From positions 1 to 6,164 of the forward strand of contig DASTWQ010000207.1 in NCBI GenBank assembly GCA_035758545.1: 6,164 nucleotides of DNA, read 5' to 3'. A model generated the notes under the pieces. It ran no database searches. It was not told the DNA's origin and saw only the letters and a program-made list of their open reading frames with translations. Position numbers and translations under genes: made by a program. How positions within the stretch are numbered: the stretch's first letter is position 1; each line of letters starts with the position of its first letter. Shown piece after piece: positions 4,951-6,164 of the stretch. The DNA is from JAFDVN01 sp035758545. Its GTDB lineage: Bacteria > Acidobacteriota > Holophagae > Holophagales > Holophagaceae.

Positions 4951-6036
4951 ATGGACGCACAGGCATTCGACGGCGCGCTGGTCTTCACGGGAGGCGGCAC
5001 GGGCGGGCACTTCTTCCCCGCGGTGGCCCTCGCCGAGGGGGCCCGCGCCCGCTGGCCGGAGCGACCCATCGCCTTCGTGGGCGCCACCCGGGGCATCGAG
5101 GCCCGAAAGCTGCCCGGCAGCGGGTGGCCCCACCTCCTGCTGGACGTGGAGGGCTTTCTCGGCCGGTCGCCCCTGGCGGCGGCCCGCGCGGCCTGGAAGC
5201 TCTGGCGGGCCAAGTCCACCCTCGTCCGGAGGTGGAGGCGCCACCGGCCCTGGGCCGTGGTCGGCACCGGCGGCTACGGCGCCGCGCCGGCTCTCCTGGC
5301 CGCGAAGGCCCTGGGCATTCCCTACTTCCTCCACGAGAGCAACGCCGCCCCAGGCGCGTTGGTGAAGCAGCTCGCCCCCGGCGCCGCCCGGGTCTGGTGC
5401 GGCATGGAGGCCGTGAAGGAGCTGCTGCCCGGCGCCGACTGCCTCACCGCAGGGACGCCCGTGCGGGAAGCCTTCCGTCGGCCCTTCAAGTCGATCAAGG
5501 AGCTGCGCCGGCCTTTCCAGCTCCTGGTGCTGGGCGGCAGCGGCGGTGCCCGGGCCGTCAACGACGCCATGATGGTCGCGGCACCCATCCTGCTTGAGCA
5601 GTTCCCCGACTGGACGATCCTGCATCAGGCCGGCCCCAAGGAATTCGAGCGTCTCCAGGGCGCCCCCCGCCACGAGCGGCACCAGGTCGTGCCCTTCATA
5701 GAGGACATGGCCGGCGCCATGGAGGCGTCGAGCCTCGTGGTGAGCCGCTCCGGCGCCTCCACCTGCGCGGAGCTGAAGGCCGCCGGACGCGGTGCGATCC
5801 TCATCCCGCTACCCACCAGCGCGAACAACCACCAGCTCAGGAACGCCGAGGCCATGGCCAAGGAGCACCGGGTCGTGCTCGTGCAGCAGCAGCCCAACCT
5901 GGCGGATCATCTGGAGGCCCACGGATTCAGCCACATGAGCAACGCCTACGCCCGGGTGCAGCTGGCGAAGCAGCCGGAGCCCAACCGGGCCGTGGAGATC
6001 TGCCTGGAGGATCTGGCGGAGCGCATGAAGGGCTGA
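4951..6036 (+). CDS. murG: UDP-GlcNAc:undecaprenyl-PP-MurNAc-pentapeptide GlcNAc transferase (MurG)
   Basis: MurG transfers GlcNAc from UDP-GlcNAc to lipid I, making lipid II for peptidoglycan, as a peripheral protein at the cytoplasmic face of the inner membrane. The 361-residue length is typical for this GT-B fold enzyme. The N-terminal domain has GGGTGGHFFPA (14-24, with the conserved His20), GTGGYG (105-110) and HESNAAPG (128-135). The C-terminal domain has GTPVREAF (168-175), LGGSGGARAVN (194-204), HQAG (225-228), FIEDM (249-253), SRSGASTCAEL (265-275, with the UDP-GlcNAc-binding Glu at 274) and NNHQLRNA (292-299). The second glycine-rich loop reads GGSGGA rather than the commoner GGSQGA. 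No upstream in-frame start exists, because TAG 4939-4941 closes the frame, so ATG 4951 is chosen despite its abutting ribosome binding site. It follows the lipoprotein by 29 nt. The usual flanking ftsW is absent upstream, and no murC start is seen in the 128 nt downstream. Confidence 0.95.
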   Translation: MDAQAFDGALVFTGGGTGGHFFPAVALAEGARARWPERPIAFVGATRGIEARKLPGSGWPHLLLDVEGFLGRSPLAAARAAWKLWRAKSTLVRRWRRHRPWAVVGTGGYGAAPALLAAKALGIPYFLHESNAAPGALVKQLAPGAARVWCGMEAVKELLPGADCLTAGTPVREAFRRPFKSIKELRRPFQLLVLGGSGGARAVNDAMMVAAPILLEQFPDWTILHQAGPKEFERLQGAPRHERHQVVPFIEDMAGAMEASSLVVSRSGASTCAELKAAGRGAILIPLPTSANNHQLRNAEAMAKEHRVVLVQQQPNLADHLEAHGFSHMSNAYARVQLAKQPEPNRAVEICLEDLAERMKG

Positions 6037-6046
6037 GGGGGCCATT

Positions 6047-6100
6047 CACCGCGGAGGCGCGGAGGACGCCAAGAAAAGCTGCCCGCGAAGGGCCGCGAAT
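6047..6100. repeat. Intergenic short tandem-repeat module after murG
   Basis: Two short periodic blocks lie 10 nt after the murG stop. Block A holds GCGGAGG at 6051-6057 and 6059-6065 (period 8), in the context CACCGCGGAGGCGCGGAGG then ACGCCAAG. Block B holds CCGCGAAG (6083-6090) and CCGCGAAT (6093-6100), period 10. From memory, similar 'CACCGCGGAGGCGCGGAGGA' and 'CGCGAAT' strings occur as dispersed intergenic repeats in many bacterial genomes. The periodicity is directly visible; membership of a dispersed family is recollection and needs a search. I see no supported gene in 6037-6164. Confidence 0.55.
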
Positions 6101-6130
6101 CCCTGCCGAACGTGCGTGAAGGTGGCAGGG
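6101..6130 (+). terminator. Weak hairpin downstream of murG, possible terminator
   Basis: CCCTGCC (6101-6107) and GGCAGGG (6124-6130) are perfect inverted copies around a 16-nt loop. There is no T-tract after the stem and the loop is large, so this is a weak candidate for the end of the lipoprotein-murG transcript, or part of the adjoining repeat module. Confidence 0.25.
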
Positions 6131-6164
6131 GGCGGCGACAGCGAGCTCAGGTGCAGCGCCTGAT

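Noticed and set aside
4519..5682. A 387-codon open frame on the - strand across the lipoprotein and murG
   Set aside because: It is antisense to two well-supported genes and its composition is Gly/Arg/Pro/Ala-rich without family motifs.
6112..6164. Possible start of a new gene at GTG 6112 running off the window
   Set aside because: No ribosome binding site is evident, the translation is Arg/Gln/Gly-rich with no motif, and the frame is too short to judge.

Overview
The window is very GC-rich, with G/C at most third codon positions, and it is gene-dense bacterial chromosome rather than a mobile or defence region. MurG shows a peptidoglycan-making bacterium. The lipoprotein carries Ig-like modules ending in a 'TTRYTLTATNAAG' strand, a style I associate with Acidobacteriota of the Holophaga/Geothrix type. 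That placement is an inference from style and GC content and is not proven by any marker here.

Region 1 (1-1963, + strand) is a tightly packed run of four genes: the C-terminal end of an FHA-domain protein, an 81-residue acidic orphan protein, a four-helix membrane protein with a soluble C-terminal domain, and a TMEM175-family (DUF1211) potassium-channel-like protein. The junctions are a 7-nt gap, an 8-nt overlap and a 1-nt overlap, so the genes are probably one transcript with coupled translation. A perfect 13-bp hairpin (2001-2030) closes this operon and also lies just past the end of the convergent etfA.

Region 2 (2046-3799, - strand) is etfB-etfA, encoding both subunits of electron transfer flavoprotein, which accepts electrons from flavin dehydrogenases and passes them towards the quinone pool. 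A plausible promoter and a ribosome binding site precede etfB, and a second ribosome binding site precedes etfA.

Region 3 (3800-6164, + strand) starts at the divergent 108-nt etfB/lipoprotein spacer. It holds a predicted secreted lipoprotein with three Ig-like modules and a Pro/Ala tail, then murG after only 29 nt, then a non-coding tail with short period-8 and period-10 repeats and a weak hairpin. MurG makes lipid II at the inner face of the membrane. Here its neighbours are not the usual division/cell-wall genes on the upstream side. Its ribosome binding site directly abuts the ATG and faces a run of three overlapping CCTCC anti-Shine-Dalgarno copies.

I see no CRISPR array, tRNA, rRNA, transposase, phage gene or toxin-antitoxin pair. 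I do not see a convincing new multi-gene system. The most uncommon items are the FHA/orphan/4-TM/TMEM175 operon, the murG leader, and the repeat module after murG.
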